Shown: positions 22,701-35,910 of the stretch, in pieces
Position numbering within the stretch: position 1 is the first letter of the stretch
How the letters are laid out: the number at the start of each line of letters is the position of its first letter
Assembly (NCBI GenBank): GCA_916613615.1
Contig: OU744731.1
Coordinates: 62,584,329-62,648,328 of the forward strand
Direction of reading: 5' to 3'
DNA from: Steromphala cineraria
Taxonomy: Eukaryota; Mollusca; Gastropoda; Trochida; Trochidae
DNA: 64,000 nt
Notes under the pieces: model-generated
Told to the model about the DNA's origin: nothing
The model's input: only the letters and a program-made list of their open reading frames with translations
Databases searched by the model: none
Translations under genes and position numbers: made by a program

Positions 22701-25700
22701 TATATATATTCATGGAAGGAAATGTGAAATGCATTATGAAATTATTTCTTGCATTTTATAGATAGAACAATTTTACCTGTGTGTAAGTATTATTTTGATT
22801 GGCTCACACCTATGTTTTATCAGGTGTTCGAAACGTTGCTGTATCCATCAACGTAGTTAGAAGATACTTTAATGAGAGTTGAACCTTATTTGCTGGTTCT
22901 TTAGTGAACCTACTATTTATCCTTCTGGTAAGTGCAGGTTTACATTGGCACACCGTTATATTAATCATGTGTGCAATTTGACAGAAAGTAGAGATGTACA
23001 TGTTTATCACATTGTATACCTGTTTTAATATTTTCAGAGCTTGTCAAAAACATATGACTTTTTATGCATTCTAGCTTTAACTGAACATATTGATAAATAA
23101 CTAAAAAAAGTTGGTATTGATCGGCCGCTTATATTAGCGCGATGGTGTTATTTCTGTTTCACCCTGTCCTCATTAATAGAGCTATTGTTCCAAAGATGAG
23201 CTTTTAATGTTATGACAGACAGACAGACATATTGTTTTTTAAAAGTCTCACCTCATATACAGGTAAATGTAATATCCATCTGCCATTATTTTCTGTTTCT
23301 TTAAGGGGAGTGTTGAAAACTGTAATTGACCTTGGGGTTTGACAGACATGGGATCATTGCACAAAACGACTTAACACTAAGGTAAACCTTAGTAACATGG
23401 CACTAAGGACCACAATCTTGTCGACTCGTTGCTCTTGGTATCATCTGAATTCTGCTTAAAGATATAAACTGAAAACCTCTGAAATTATATAATTTTAAAC
23501 ATTGCTCTTCGACAGCATTATTCTCCTTGCTTTCACAATCTTCATGTTTTAGTTAACACAAGTACTATCTCCTTGTAACAGTAAAAAAACAAATATTGTC
23601 GATGACGACTTCTTTTTTTTATAATTTTATTTCTTTTCAATTTCTTTTTTATTGTGGGTCACAAAGTTTCTGGGATATTCCATGCCAATTCTAAATGCCT
23701 CTCAAGAATCTCATGGTAATTTATTTCGCACCATGATTACGTTCTTATGAGAACCTTTCAATTTTGAGGCAGCATGATGTTCTCCTGTTTTAAATCGTTG
23801 TCAAATTATCAGAGCAACCGTTAGTATAAATAACCACATTTGGTGAATACAATCTATCTTAAGATGTGAATGTTTTATTTTGTTCTTGTATAGATACTCG
23901 GTCAACCATTCTGTTGCACTCAGTGTTATGGAGTGCAACTCATTCAATATATATGTAGCTGTTCCTCTTATAGCCATTTTCAACAAATTGTGTATGTCAA
24001 TTGTAAAAGCTGTCACAAGTTGTAATTGAAAAGTAAATATTGGATGATTCGTTTGGCTTTTCAGGACTGATATATTGTTAAAAGTGAAAGGAGTTAACAC
24101 ATTTCATCATAGGTAAAAGTGAACTTTTCACGCAATGGAGTTGCTTAATTTGTGATATTGTATTCCATTGATTGAACGAGTTATAATATGTCTCATATCT
24201 TTGTCACATGTTTCATATTGTCATTTTATGATGTATGGCTTGATAAATGTTTTTTTGATTATATGTAAGAACAATATTGAACCTCATCTAAAACCTTTTC
24301 TATGTTTTTGCCAAATAACCTGAAAAATGAATTCGTGTCTTACATTTCTTTACCAAACTTTATAACTAATGGGGCTTGCTCTATTTGTGACTTACTGTAT
24401 TCATTCATTGAGTTATGACATATATCGCATATGAAATAAGGGTTTCTATTTGAAACAAACATCCTGTTCATATTCTGTTCAAGGTCGTGACATGCATAAC
24501 TTTATAAATGTTTTTATATGTATGTAGGATATTTAATTTATGCTTGACTACGCGTTCCAAAACTGTTCAACCATTTTCAGATTAAGTATGTTTTTCAAAA
24601 TCCTTTTTCTTTATTATCCTAAAAGAAAAATTAATGCAAGTAATCTTTTATCGATTTTTAACAAACATCTTTACAACAACTAATTAAAACACAATAAAAT
24701 TATATTTCTTTAGATCGTCCCTAATAGGGTTATTATTCACGCCAAACGTAAATGTTTTAAGAGGGATGAATATGTATAAACTAATTCAATTTATACGTAT
24801 TCTTTCAAGAACCTATCAAGAGTGAATCAAACACTGCCAGGGGCCATTTTAGTGTGAGCCCTTTTGAGAGAGGAAAATGGAAAAACCTAGCATAACCAAA
24901 ATGCCAAATTTGATATTTAAACATTGTACTTCAGTTTTTTCTTTAAGTGTTATTCCTTTGTACCAAAAGCAACTTTGACAACCCTTTTTCTCTTGTGTCC
25001 ATGTACATTCCATATCCAAAAAATATTAAGAAGGCATAACATCATTGTGTCAATAACACTGTTTTCTTTAGAAAATATATACATTTCGTGTTAAATCATG
25101 ATATATATGACACAAACTGGAGAAATATTAAATGAGAAATGGAATTTCACAATTGCACGAGGAAACGATTGCACCGGCGTGCATAGAGGTTTATTTGTGC
25201 TATAAATAGCACCCTGACAAAGGCGTGGATTTTGCCTTTCGTCGGCTCAACCCATAACTATCAAATTTCAAACATAATAGCAGCTGTACCTCGAATACTG
25301 TTATTTTTGCTCAATGTCATATACTTATAGGTCATATGGTTATTCTAATGTCTGGAAATAAAATATTTCAACATGACAGTTGAAATAGAAAGAAATAATG
25401 TCAAGGACTTTGCTTTAAATTATTGCTTTATTACTTTGCAAAAGTATTGAAAATGGCATTTTTTGTTGAATTAGAACTCAACTAAATAATTAAATATATA
25501 AAATGCTTTGATTATGATATAAATATATTATACTCCTGTAAAGAAGTTTACCCCTTAAGTAATTTTAACGTATAATGTTTGTACTTGTTTGTTAAGTGAA
25601 TTTTGCACATGGCGTACGGAAAAGACTTAAGACTCTACATGTACTTATTGATATCTTACAATTAAAATTCATGAAATAGGTCATCTTATATCCACATATC

Positions 25701-28700
25701 CACACACAAATGTACTTTAAATTCGTCTTTCTTTTATAGACTGTCCTTGTATCGTTAATATACGGGTAATCTATTTCAATCTGGATCGAGTTTAACAAAA
25801 TCAATTAAATTAGGTTATTTTCAACAGTGACCTAGATAGACATAATACAATTACCCGTATCAAAGTTTCCCAATTACAGGCTTAACGTTAACATAATCAA
25901 AGCCGTAATAAAAGATGAAAACTTTTAAGGATAAGGGTAGAAATACCTCAAGTAAATGTATCTTGTCTGCTACTAAAATAATTGTATGTCTGTATATCAG
26001 AATTTGAGAAACAAAAAATTTATTGTTTGACTGTAGCCAAAACATTTATCATATTATGATTGTTTATGTGGAAAATCCGCTTTGACGTTACTGATGAAAT
26101 AAAATCAATGGAAAACTAAAAATATGGTAATATAATGATATTTTTATTAGGTTAAATACCAGCGTTGTTAATATTCGGAATAACGAAAATTCTACTCTTC
26201 AATGAAAGATCTATACGAAAATATAGAAGAATATTTAGAGTAAAAAGGTTCCCTATGAACATATGTTTAATTTACATATAAACATGCTGTTACCGTCAAA
26301 CGTTATGTTCCATAGCGACATGCATGTATCATTGTTGTATGTCTCATAGGGAATTTGATATCTGATGACCAACTTTAAAGACTATGCAATTGATATAAAT
26401 CATACCCTTAAATTTGTATCTTATTGGCAATACCATCGATCAACTATTCCATTGAGTATTAAAACACCTTGTGCTTAATAAATACATTGGTGTCTTCCTG
26501 AAGTTGAAATTGAGCATAAAACAGATAACATTAAAGAGTTTCTATTATTAATACGAAATGATGAAATGTAACAAATATCATTAGCTTGCCAATGTAGATT
26601 TCGCATTTAGATACCTTTGATCTCATGCGAAAGTCAGCTTTAGATGAAAGATAGAAAAGTAAACCCAATATGATCATAATGCTTATTATACAGGAATAAC
26701 TTCTTCTAGGACCCCCTAACATAAGAATGATATGACAAGAACAATGATTTGATGAACGTCATGCCAAATCGGCAATTAATAAAAAAATACTAAAACATAA
26801 CTTTAGAAATGCTATTACTTCCAGCTTGTTTAACTGTCCACTTCTGTGTATATATCAGAAGAAGAAAGCATTTTTAATGAACATAGATTCATTAAGTTTA
26901 CGAAGCGTAAATAAGTGAATACAAGGCATTTGATCCAGCCAATGCCATATGATGTTATAAGTAAAGCCTAGAAGAACAGAAATCATCCCTTTATAAATAT
27001 GTGAACCTATTTTACAGTACATGATAAATTCACCAATAGAAAAGGTGCTAGTATGATCAAATTATACAAGTACATACATATTGTGAACTAGCTGTCATAG
27101 TGTCTTCAAGGTTTCATAAAAGAATAATTTGTCAGTGACCCACTGACATTGGAAAGAGGGGTAATGATGGAGGTACTAAGTTCATATTGTATACCTATCA
27201 AAACATACATATAAAATCAATTTGGTATGTGTTTTTTGGGGAATAATGATTGAACATCATGATCAAGCTGATATCAGTTGTATTTCAAATATCAATGATG
27301 TGAAGACATACTACCATGAAGTGGCGTAATATATAAGTTAGGTTGCAGTTAAATCAAGTATGATACAACTTTCATAGAAAAGTAATGATTTCATATCATG
27401 TTTTAAATGTTCCAAACTTAAAGACGCTAGAGCCATCATTCGCACTTACATGTACGTGATGCATATATGGTATAACTGTTACCCTTATCGTAATCATCCT
27501 GGCATGACATATACATGAGTTAAAGGACTATCAACCCTTGCATCAAATATCAAATATGTTCTCCAAATTAAAAAAAAATTTATTGATACTTTTGTTTTTT
27601 GTTAACCCCCTCGTATTTTTCTACACAGTTGTAAGACATGCCGTGACGTGTATTTGGTAATAACAATTACACAAGGAGTAAGCTGCGTTATGTTCTCGGC
27701 TAACGGATTGTGTAAGGGACATGCTCGGCCCGCATGCAAGTGTTGAAATCTTGTGAACTGATATGTTGCCAGCTGGTAGTTATTTGCTGTAAATATATGT
27801 GATAAATTTAACAATATTCGTGTTTCCCCTCAAAAACCATCACACATGGCGTTTGATAATGAAGATTGGTAGCAGTGCATGGTAGGTATAAAGTTCATTT
27901 CTATATGTTTTAAGGTTAAAATGAACTTTTCTTTAAATAAGACTTACATGAATTCTTGTTGAATAGTGTTGTTGTTGTTGAATATTATTTATTTCATACC
28001 TTGCTTCTACCACTCTATGTAGTGTCCTTCTCACATTGATATGAACCTTATAAGAATATCCAACGAGGTGAAAGCAATGAGAGATAATCCGTCCTGATTC
28101 AATTGTGGTGATAAACGACGAGCCTCAGCGAGGAAGATGTGCGACATAGAATCATTGTTCCTAACAACGGGTGGGTTAATATTTTTCTTACCCTACATTA
28201 TTAAGTGTAACATTTGAGAATAAAGTTTAGAATTATCAAACTTGGTCAGTCAGACCAGAAATTTACATAATCGAGCAAGAAGATATGGATATAGACCATT
28301 AGACCAAGCATATCCTGGCATATATTGTTAGTAATGGGTTTTACTTTAACAGTGACTATTATTAAAGGAATGCCTAAGGATATGTTCATTTAACATCAAC
28401 CATGACCTTACAGGGGGTTTGTTTTCTTGCATTGTCATATAGTGACATTATGTTATGTTCAATATCTTCTTTCCATGAAACTTAATTTATCCTACTGTTC
28501 AACCCATGACCTAATCTTATGTTCCTTCCTGGTAACTCCATCATGACATCCTGCCACGACCATTATCTCCCAGCTGAAGACATCCTGAAAGGACCAGTAA
28601 CCTTCTTCCATGCTATTCTTTCCATGAAGTATTGACATGACAATATTTTCACAATGATAAGATGCAATGTCAATTATCTTCTCCATGACATGATGTAATG

Positions 28701-29014
28701 TATCTTTTGCATGATACTATGACCAATCAATTTGTCTCACGACGTAAACATTTTACTCATAGCATGATGCAGAACATCATCAGTGCGTTTTGTAATGTCT
28801 CTATTGTAGTACAAGTAATGCATTGCCATGGGGATACAAGTTCCATTACATATATAAACCATGGTATTCGCCGTTTCTTTGTTCAAAAGAGCTTCTCGTG
28901 CCCTTTCTCTCCAGACATGTTCTCACCGTGGTATTTGTAAATGTTATTAGAGCAGTTGTGCTCCTTGGATTACCGTATGCACCAATTATTCGTTCCGAAA
29001 ACTTACGTATATTT
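19776..29014. other. Long AT-rich stretch, nothing firmly recognised
   Basis: About 9.2 kb without a recognisable repeat family or splice-supported exon. Weak items only: a minus-strand 99-codon frame (22350-22649) of natural composition with no usable acceptor; GACAGACAGACAGACA at 23216-23231; a possible diverged duplication near 24115-24200 and 24365-24430 (TATTTGTGA, TGTATTC, ATTGA); and a CATGA-rich patch at 28390-28720. Could be intergenic or a large intron. Confidence 0.5.
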
Positions 29015-29349
29015 TTATGGGCCTTAACGGTTTTGTTAATTTCATATTCTAAATTTTTCACTGATAAATGTACATTAATGCTAAATGATTTATTTTAATA
29101 GTATCAATAATCTCATTATACAAACCCATCATCCATAGTCAGAGAAGAAATCATTAGATTCACATTAAATCCATTGGCGACCATTTTTGTGTGAACACCT
29201 TTAATTCATTATGTGTCAAAAAAAAGTAATCGCTTGGCTGAACTTAACATTATATATTCGTTTTGAGTGGTTCATTCAATGTTAATCTTTTAATTTTATT
29301 TTCCTGTCATCACCTTGTATTCCCCCCAAAAACGTGCTATTGTCCTTTT
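29015..29349 (-). mobile_element. Family 1 MITE, reverse copy, worn left end
   Basis: A reverse copy with recognisable AAATTTTTCACTGATAAATG, CATCATCCATAGTCAGAG, CCATTTTTGTGTGAACACCT and AACGTGCTATTGTCC. The left TIR is heavily mutated and the right TTAA is offset by extra bases. Boundaries are approximate. It sits 185 bp from the next copy in opposite orientation. Confidence 0.85.
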
Positions 29350-29534
29350 GTTAAAGGAAATGGGCTTTGAACAAATATGACTCTTTTAGAGTGCATGCAA
29401 TTTTCCTTACACTTTTATCAGGAGGATTAAAAGAATTCTCATGGTAGAATGAGTTTGGTTCCCAAACCTTCTTTTCAATAATGAAGTTATTATCCAGAAT
29501 ATGCGTTTGTTTAGATATGTACTACCTACATTAA

Positions 29535-29890
29535 AGGGGCAGTAGCACGTTTTTAGGGGGAATATAAGGTGATGTCAGGAAAATGAAAATTAATGGTTCC
29601 AATTGAAAGACAACATATTTAAAGTAATTGGAGCAGTAATAATTCAAATATATAATGTAAAGTTTAGCCATGCGATTCCTTTTTCTTACAAAAATGAATT
29701 AAAGGTGTTCACAAAAAAATGGCCGCCAATGGATTTGATGTGAATCTTCATTCTTTGTCCTCTGACAATGGACGATTGGCTTGTGTAATGACATTATTGA
29801 CACTGTCAAAATAATACATTTAACATTAACTTACAATTATCACTGAAAATTTTAAAATATAAAATTATCAAAAAACGTGCTACTGCCCCT
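29535..29890 (+). mobile_element. Family 1 MITE, forward copy
   Basis: A full 356-bp copy with perfect AGGGGCAGTAGCACG and CGTGCTACTGCCCCT termini and TTAA on both sides (29531-29534, 29891-29894). Internal landmarks intact. One of the best copies for defining the consensus. Confidence 0.95.
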
Positions 29891-31644
29891 TTAAACATTT
29901 CCAAAATCTACAAGGAAACGTCTCCACCTTCAAAACTCTGCCCCGGCTAACCGAGATCAGATCTACGATAGCTCTAGTCAATGTATAGTTTCAAAGAAGC
30001 CAGATCAGTTGATCAATGGAAGATTCTATTTTTATGGCTTCTGAAGGTCATAGTAATCGTGTGATTCAAATGTACATATATCTCTTTTCTTCGTGTTCCT
30101 TTTACCGGGAGTTTCGACGTTCTTTCCCTTCAATACCGTACACCGTAAGAAAGCAACGCTTGACTAAGCAGGCTTAAAAGAACTGGCAGCTTTGATTTGG
30201 CTTTCGGCCATGATAGATATATATCTAAGGATAGGAATACTGACCTCGCGTGCGTTCTTGAGAAAATGGAACTGAGCACAATTGCTCTGTTTGAAGGTCT
30301 ATTCGAGATTTCTATGATTACACGTGTTTAGTTTCTTCTAGACTTATGCTTATGTAAGTAGATTTCATTTTGCATTTTATGACATACTGTTCAATTTAGA
30401 ATTGCTTTAATACGGTTTCGCATGATTGTCAATTGCTAATGTGGTGAAATAGCGAAATATTTGTTATTTTTTACAACTGTTGTTTGCTAAATATTTGGTA
30501 CAGAGTTAGAGTACAGCGGTTGTTCTCAATATATATATGGATATAGGCCATTGAACCTGAAACTCAATATATATATATATATATATACATGTAGATATAA
30601 TGATTTATAGAAATATTTTGTAAAAAAATACGCTGGAAAATTTTGAATATTGAATATAACATTTATCTTTTTGAAAAAGTAATAATGATAGCAGATGTAG
30701 CGTGATAGGGACTATGTATTTCGTTTAACAATATGAATGAAAACCTTTCTCATGGAATGGAGCTTTTGTGCCTAAAATTAGTGAATGGTATAGAAATATG
30801 AGCTAGAATTTGTGCTGAAGTTTTGAGTTCGGGTTGAACTATGAAAATTGATTGAACAATGTGAAAATTCAACAATGTTAACATTATCACATTGAAAACA
30901 AAAGTTAACGTTATTACTGAAGGGTCATACTGATATACCTTCTTAGACGTAACCTTTGAAGTGACATTTATTTGTTTGGCAGTACATGTTTTTCTTTTAA
31001 GAAAGTTATTTCTTTTCTTCCAACGCTATTCTCTATTCGAAAATTGTTCAGTGTTCTTCTGATGTCGAAAATAAAGTTGATCTTCCTTTGAAATTATTCC
31101 TCCTTTATAGTTCCAGAAATGTAATAGATTTTAATTAATTTTAAAAAATATGCCAATATTCTTAAATAACTGTATTGACCACTACCTTTAAAGCTTTAGC
31201 TTAATCTTTTTTTCCAAATCGAATTTAGAAATGCAGATCACTTTCCATTTTTTTGCAATTGAAGCTTAATAATTGTTGCTTAATTTGAAAGTTTTCTAAA
31301 TAAGGAAACGAAGTAAACACAACCTTAAATATGCCAGTATTTCTTAAATCCAAACGAAATCTAAATTACAAATTTGGCAATTTAAGAGTTGTGGTCTTTT
31401 ATGTAGTATTAAAAAAGTTGCGTAAAATGACTTAAGTTTTTTTACCTAATTCGTCACTCTCTATGTACGTCATAGAAGCTGTAGCTAATGCCTTGATGGG
31501 CAATTGTCTGGTGTGATGTCTGGTATTGTAAGCATGAACAGATCATGCCTGAGGCTAAGAGATCACATGCAAAGACATAATGAAATTTCGACCTTACTCT
31601 GAGATATGTTGTTAAGTCAGAAGCACTATGGAAATGTTACCTAC
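29891..31644. other. AT-rich stretch, simple repeats only
   Basis: Holds a TA dinucleotide microsatellite (about 30564-30587) preceded by a near-duplicate CTCAATATATATA at 30523. A possible minus-strand exon at about 31440-31540 with TCTCTTAG acceptor and ATTAG/GTAAAA donor is open in one frame for 32 codons before TGA; it was judged too weak for a separate call. Confidence 0.4.
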
Positions 31645-31831
31645 CCTCATATCATCTTTTAATGAACGAGAGCTTTCGGTGCTCCTGTAAAACTTTTGGT
31701 GGTACGTGGTCCTCTGCATTGACCTGTATGAATGTAGTTCAGCAACAACATGCGCGGCTCGCTGATTAGCGTGGATTCCCTCTCGTTTCTGAATTAACTG
31801 AGATTTTGAAGCGTTGATTCCCTGCATCACA
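31645..31831 (-). CDS. Candidate exon, 187 bp
   Basis: The minus-strand acceptor is CGTCTCATCTTTCAG and the donor is GTAGGT. One frame (skipping one base) is open for 62 codons, with protein-like composition: GINASKSQLIQKREGIHANQ then AAHVVAELHSYRSMQ. The phase-0 frame is open only 21 codons (starting CDAGNQRFKISVN) and then stops. Which frame is used depends on the upstream exon: the candidate at 31915-32014 ends in phase 0 in its best frame, which would make this a terminal exon with a 21-residue tail. No family recognised. Confidence 0.3.
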
Positions 31832-31914
31832 CTGAAAGATGAGACGTGAGACTTACCATGTCACCTTGGGCAAGAGACGTTATTTAAAATGTTCATTCAG
31901 TAGGAAATGAGTAC

Positions 31915-32014
31915 CTTGAAAAAAAGAGTGTTTTGGTGGTAACCTTCTAGCGACGTGTATGTCAGCTTGGGTAATAATGTTCCTAAAGCGCCTTGAACAT
32001 CCACTGAGTGCGCT
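31915..32014 (-). CDS. Candidate 100-bp exon
   Basis: The minus-strand acceptor is ATATCTTCTTTTTAG and the donor is GTACTC. One frame (skip one base) gives 33 codons, starting AHSVDVQGALGTLLPK and ending NTLFFK, and leaves phase 0. A second frame is also open, so the reading frame is not settled. It lies 83 bp from the exon candidate at 31645-31831, a plausible short intron. The local composition is richer in G+C than the surroundings. Confidence 0.3.
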
Positions 32015-32542
32015 CTAAAAAGAAGATATTATCATTATTATCAATAAACGTTGGTTTTTGTAATTTGTATTTGTTTTCTTTCATTTTTATATTAAGTTAA
32101 CACGAAACAATGTGATTATACTGACATAATCATTGGTGATATATGAATATTTTGAATATCGGTATTTTCCTTCGTTGCCACCAAATAAGTAACATTATCC
32201 CTAACATGATTTATCTTGTATATGTTAATACTACTTCCTTGTCCTAAGTTGCACTGTCAATGCATACGCGTCATTGATGGTAGAAAAGTTAATCCATGGA
32301 ATGATACTGCATCTTGAACAGTGTCAAATCTGGTTTTGGTTTCATATCTTTAAAAAGTTATTCTCTGATGCAAATTACCAACTCTCCGTGTGAACTGCTC
32401 TGTAAATCTTTATGATCAACATGTTAAAGGGTAGACATATTTGTTTCGCATATAATATAAGTCGTTTGAATGCCTTACCTTTATATGTAGGATATATAAG
32501 CGTTACCCTTAATATTCTCAATGGGTAATTGTACAATATTAC

Positions 32543-34360
32543 CACAGGAACCCGATATTGTAAATAAAATGTAGGTAAAACGTGGGTAAGAAAGACCCGT
32601 CCCCTCTATAAATAGAGTAAAGGAATAAAGGCATCCATGTTGCCTATCTCGACTCGCTTCCGAGTTAAGTCAAAATTATCGCTTTAAATTGGTGACATCT
32701 CATACACATACACAAGAACCTCTCAGTTATACATTTCTCCGCAAAACTTGGCTTATTTCCAACACATGTCACCCTTCAAATAACTTTTATATCTATTTAA
32801 ATTCGCAAAACGACCGCAGAAACCTCTGGGGTGAACGTTACTCCGCATCAAATGCCCCTCGAGCGATTTGATTGGTCCGTTAAACGTAAGAGCGATTTTC
32901 TCTAGATAAGTTTTAAAAGTCGCGCAAAATTCAAAAGGCGATTTTTATTGATGTTCCACAATTTTCAAGCCAGGTTGTGACAATGGAGTCAAAAGATTAT
33001 TTATTTTTGTATGTAGAATCTTTTTTGCACTAGGGGATTGTCACGGCCAAGCTCTTCACACACTGTAGAATTATTAAATGGAAATTCCCATTTCATTACT
33101 TAAAAAGAGTTTCCAAATTTTTTATCTCATGTGTATAATTACAAGAATTAATAGATATTGAAATATTTCATAATACAAACTTTTACATATCAATAAATTT
33201 AAATTTATGTATTATTATAAATATATCAGTGAATTATTTCAAGTGAATAAAACACAACCAAAAAATTGAGTTATACAAAAGTGTATCAACATTATTAACA
33301 CAATCTGTGGAATGATAAGTTTATATTTTTTTTCTGAAAATTGTGATTTGATGGTTCTTAGTAATTACGTAATGTAAAAGACAGCTTAAGCATATGCTTT
33401 ATTAATGTCAATTTGGCATCAAAGAAATACTCTTTTATACCAAAACTGTAAATGCATATTTTTGTTAACTTGTTCACACAATGAACAAAATGCTGGCAAT
33501 CATAAATACTTTTCAGACAAATTTGTTTTGTGAATGTTAATTTAACATTATTTCAGAATTAACAGCCTATTGATAAACCAGGGATCTTATAACACTTATT
33601 ATACTTCCCTGGATAAACGTATTGAAAAAAGATTTTAATGATTGAGGATGTTGTTGTACATGGCACTGAAAACTGACAAAACACAAATATGAAAATAAAA
33701 CTTCAGAAAACTTCAGAAAATAATAATTAGATATTTGACATTAATATTTAGATAATTAACTATGGAAAATCACTCATATGTTTCTTCTCATCACTGAGCA
33801 AGAAGAGTTTTGACATATCCATTGACACTTTCTTTCAATTGTTACGTAAACAAACAAGACAGTATTGGAGGTGCCTGTCCAATGATAACAACAGAATGTG
33901 TTATTTGTACTAAAGATAAAGCACTCTTCTGATCAGAAATTGATAGCGAAATCATTTCCGAAACATTGCACTGTCCAAACCACGCCGTTTTGTTTAAGCG
34001 ATGCTTAAAATAAATTCGCCTAACGGACCAATCAGATCGCCCAAGAGGCATTTGGTGCGGAGTAACGTTCACCCCAGAGGTTTCTGCGGTCGTTTTGCGA
34101 ATTCAAATAGATATAAAAGTTATTTGAAGGGTGACATGTGTTGGAAATAAGCCAAGTTTTGCGGAGAAATGTATAACTGAGAGGTTCTTGTGTATGTATA
34201 TGAGATGTCACCAATTTAAAGCGATAATTTTGACTTAACTCGGAAGCGAGTCTAGATCGGCAACATGGATGACTTTATTCCTTTACTCTATTTATAGAGG
34301 GGACGGGTCTTTCTTACCCACGTTTTACCTACATTTTATTTACAATATCTGGTTCCTGTG
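32543..34360. mobile_element. Long-TIR (foldback) DNA element, 1818 bp
   Basis: Two inverted arms of 340 bp (32543-32882 and 34021-34360) begin with CACAGGAACC and are about 95% identical by eye. They are flanked by a perfect 8-bp direct repeat AATATTAC (32535-32542 and 34361-34368). Each arm carries GTGGGTAAGAAAGACCCGTC, ATAGAGTAAAGGAATAAAG and ACCTCTGGGGTGAACGTTAC or its inverse. The 1138-bp core is AT-rich, without a transposase-length frame; a 76-codon frame at 33842-34072 crosses the right arm edge. An 8-bp duplication fits hAT, P or Merlin-type integration. Non-autonomous. Confidence 0.93.
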
Positions 34361-34368
34361 AATATTAC

Positions 34369-35716
34369 CTATCATCGCCATCACGTTTCATTGAACTGAA
34401 TCCACCTGTGTTTTAAGAACGTTATGATGATTAATGCAATATTTGTACACATTTTCAGGCAAATGTACCATTGACATTGAATTTTCAGAATTTATGGCGA
34501 ATATACGAATATACCGAGGAATGTATTACATGTTGTGACTTTGACTCGATTTCTGTAATATTCAATTGATCATTATTTCGTATTCAAAGAAGACATGTGT
34601 AATGAGGAACGTTTTTTTCAATTGAAGACCAATCGATGTTTTCAAGTACAAAAAAATCTAAAAATGTACGCGAAATAATTTATATGAACACATCTGGGAT
34701 ATCTTCTTTGATTGGCATTCTAGAAGTTGGTGTGATGAACAATAAGGACAATTCTTATGGATGAACAACTTCTTTATTCTTCGTCGCTTACACAGAATAA
34801 AGAAGTTGTCCTTATTGTACATCTGGGATAGTAAAGATTTGAATGTTTGATTTCAGAATGATATAGCACACCTTCCATCTCGTCATTTTACTGAACTACA
34901 TTGTGATGTATTATGGAGGATAAAATGTCGCACAGGCGACAACGAGGCGATGGATTAGCACCAAATAAACATGGATACATGTTGAATTTGTCGGCTGAAA
35001 TTACCCTTAAATAGTTTTAATCTTGATCCTTTCTGAAAAACAGACGGCATTTCTTTATATGCCGCCTACCATGTAAAAAACTGCATTTAGAATCCAGATG
35101 CTTTTAGGGATATTGAGACACCCTCAGATCAGCAAATAATGATTTGACGCGATCTATAAATGTCAGGTACAGCAGATAATTAAATGCATTGTGGATCCAA
35201 AGAATTTCTCTTATGCTCAGTCAAAATGGGTGCCATTTATGCTCTGGAAGATTCGCAACTCAAATGGAATATATGTTATATGCATTTATCTTGAATGACT
35301 TCTAATGTAAGATATTACTTTCAAAGGTCAAATACAAACAACTTTGAACTTTTGTCCTTCGTATAATGTACATACGTCATCAAGAATACATCACAAGGCC
35401 AAAGATGGCAATAAGACCAAAAATTAAAACATGTCCATGGATAGAAAATATATCATTCCATACAGGCAGACGCTTTTTTTTAAAGACCAAGCTCAAAGCA
35501 ATTACTATGAACTGCACAGTGAAATATCATATTTTCCCCGATGTTCGGACGTTTTTAGAAATGGCAACAATACTTAGGATTACTTCAGAATTCAAAATTC
35601 ATTTCCTGTATCTGTCTGAAGAAATATAATACTGAATAACCGTGATTATTCAGATTCAAAGCATGCGTGCTTCAACACGAAAGATTGTAATTATGTCTGT
35701 CTGGACACTTCTTTAC
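34369..35716. other. AT-rich stretch with one nested hairpin
   Basis: Apart from the structure at 34688-34830, nothing is recognised. A plus-strand 87-codon frame at 35366-35629 has no splice or start support. Confidence 0.45.
34688..34830. repeat. Nested inverted repeat between direct repeats
   Basis: ACATCTGGGATA occurs at 34689-34700 and 34819-34830. Between them ACAATAAGGACAA (from 34738) is inverted as TTGTCCTTATTGT (ending 34818). Inside, ACTTCTTTATTCT is inverted as AGAATAAAGAAGT across a short loop. The two stems are adjacent on the right arm but separated by 17 bp on the left, so the structure is a hairpin with an insertion or a template-switch product. Non-coding. Confidence 0.75.
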
Positions 35717-35869
35717 TTGCACTTGAATATGGTTCCAGCATGGCAGACATTGAGGAAAGGGCATATATCTTAATACCAATAGTTCCAGCGAAAATAGGTA
35801 ACTTAGGCTAGCTTCTGGGTCTTCTCTTAGAATTTTGTCAATCAAGTGTTTGAGTTCAGGCCTCATCTT
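35717..35869 (-). CDS. Candidate exon, 51 codons, charged then Cys/Trp-rich
   Basis: The minus-strand frame from after TCTATTAACAAG to a GTAAAG donor is open in phase 0-0. The peptide starts KMRPELKHLIDKILREDPEA, an amphipathic charged helix-like segment, and ends with CLPCWNHIQ. It follows directly, in matching phase, the exon ending at 35911, though the gap would be an intron of only 41 bp, which is unusually short. Likely a cytoplasmic part of a membrane protein if the chain is right. Family unknown. Confidence 0.4.
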
Positions 35870-35910
35870 CTTGTTAATAGACCTAGTCGTTTAATCAAAT
35901 TATGACTTAC

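Noticed and set aside
24838..24870. GGGGCCATTTTAGTGTGAGC, similar to the reverse Family 1 core
   Set aside because: No other family landmark on either side; a match this short may be chance.
28390..28720. Recurring CATGA/CCATGAC words
   Set aside because: No constant spacing or extended unit could be defined.
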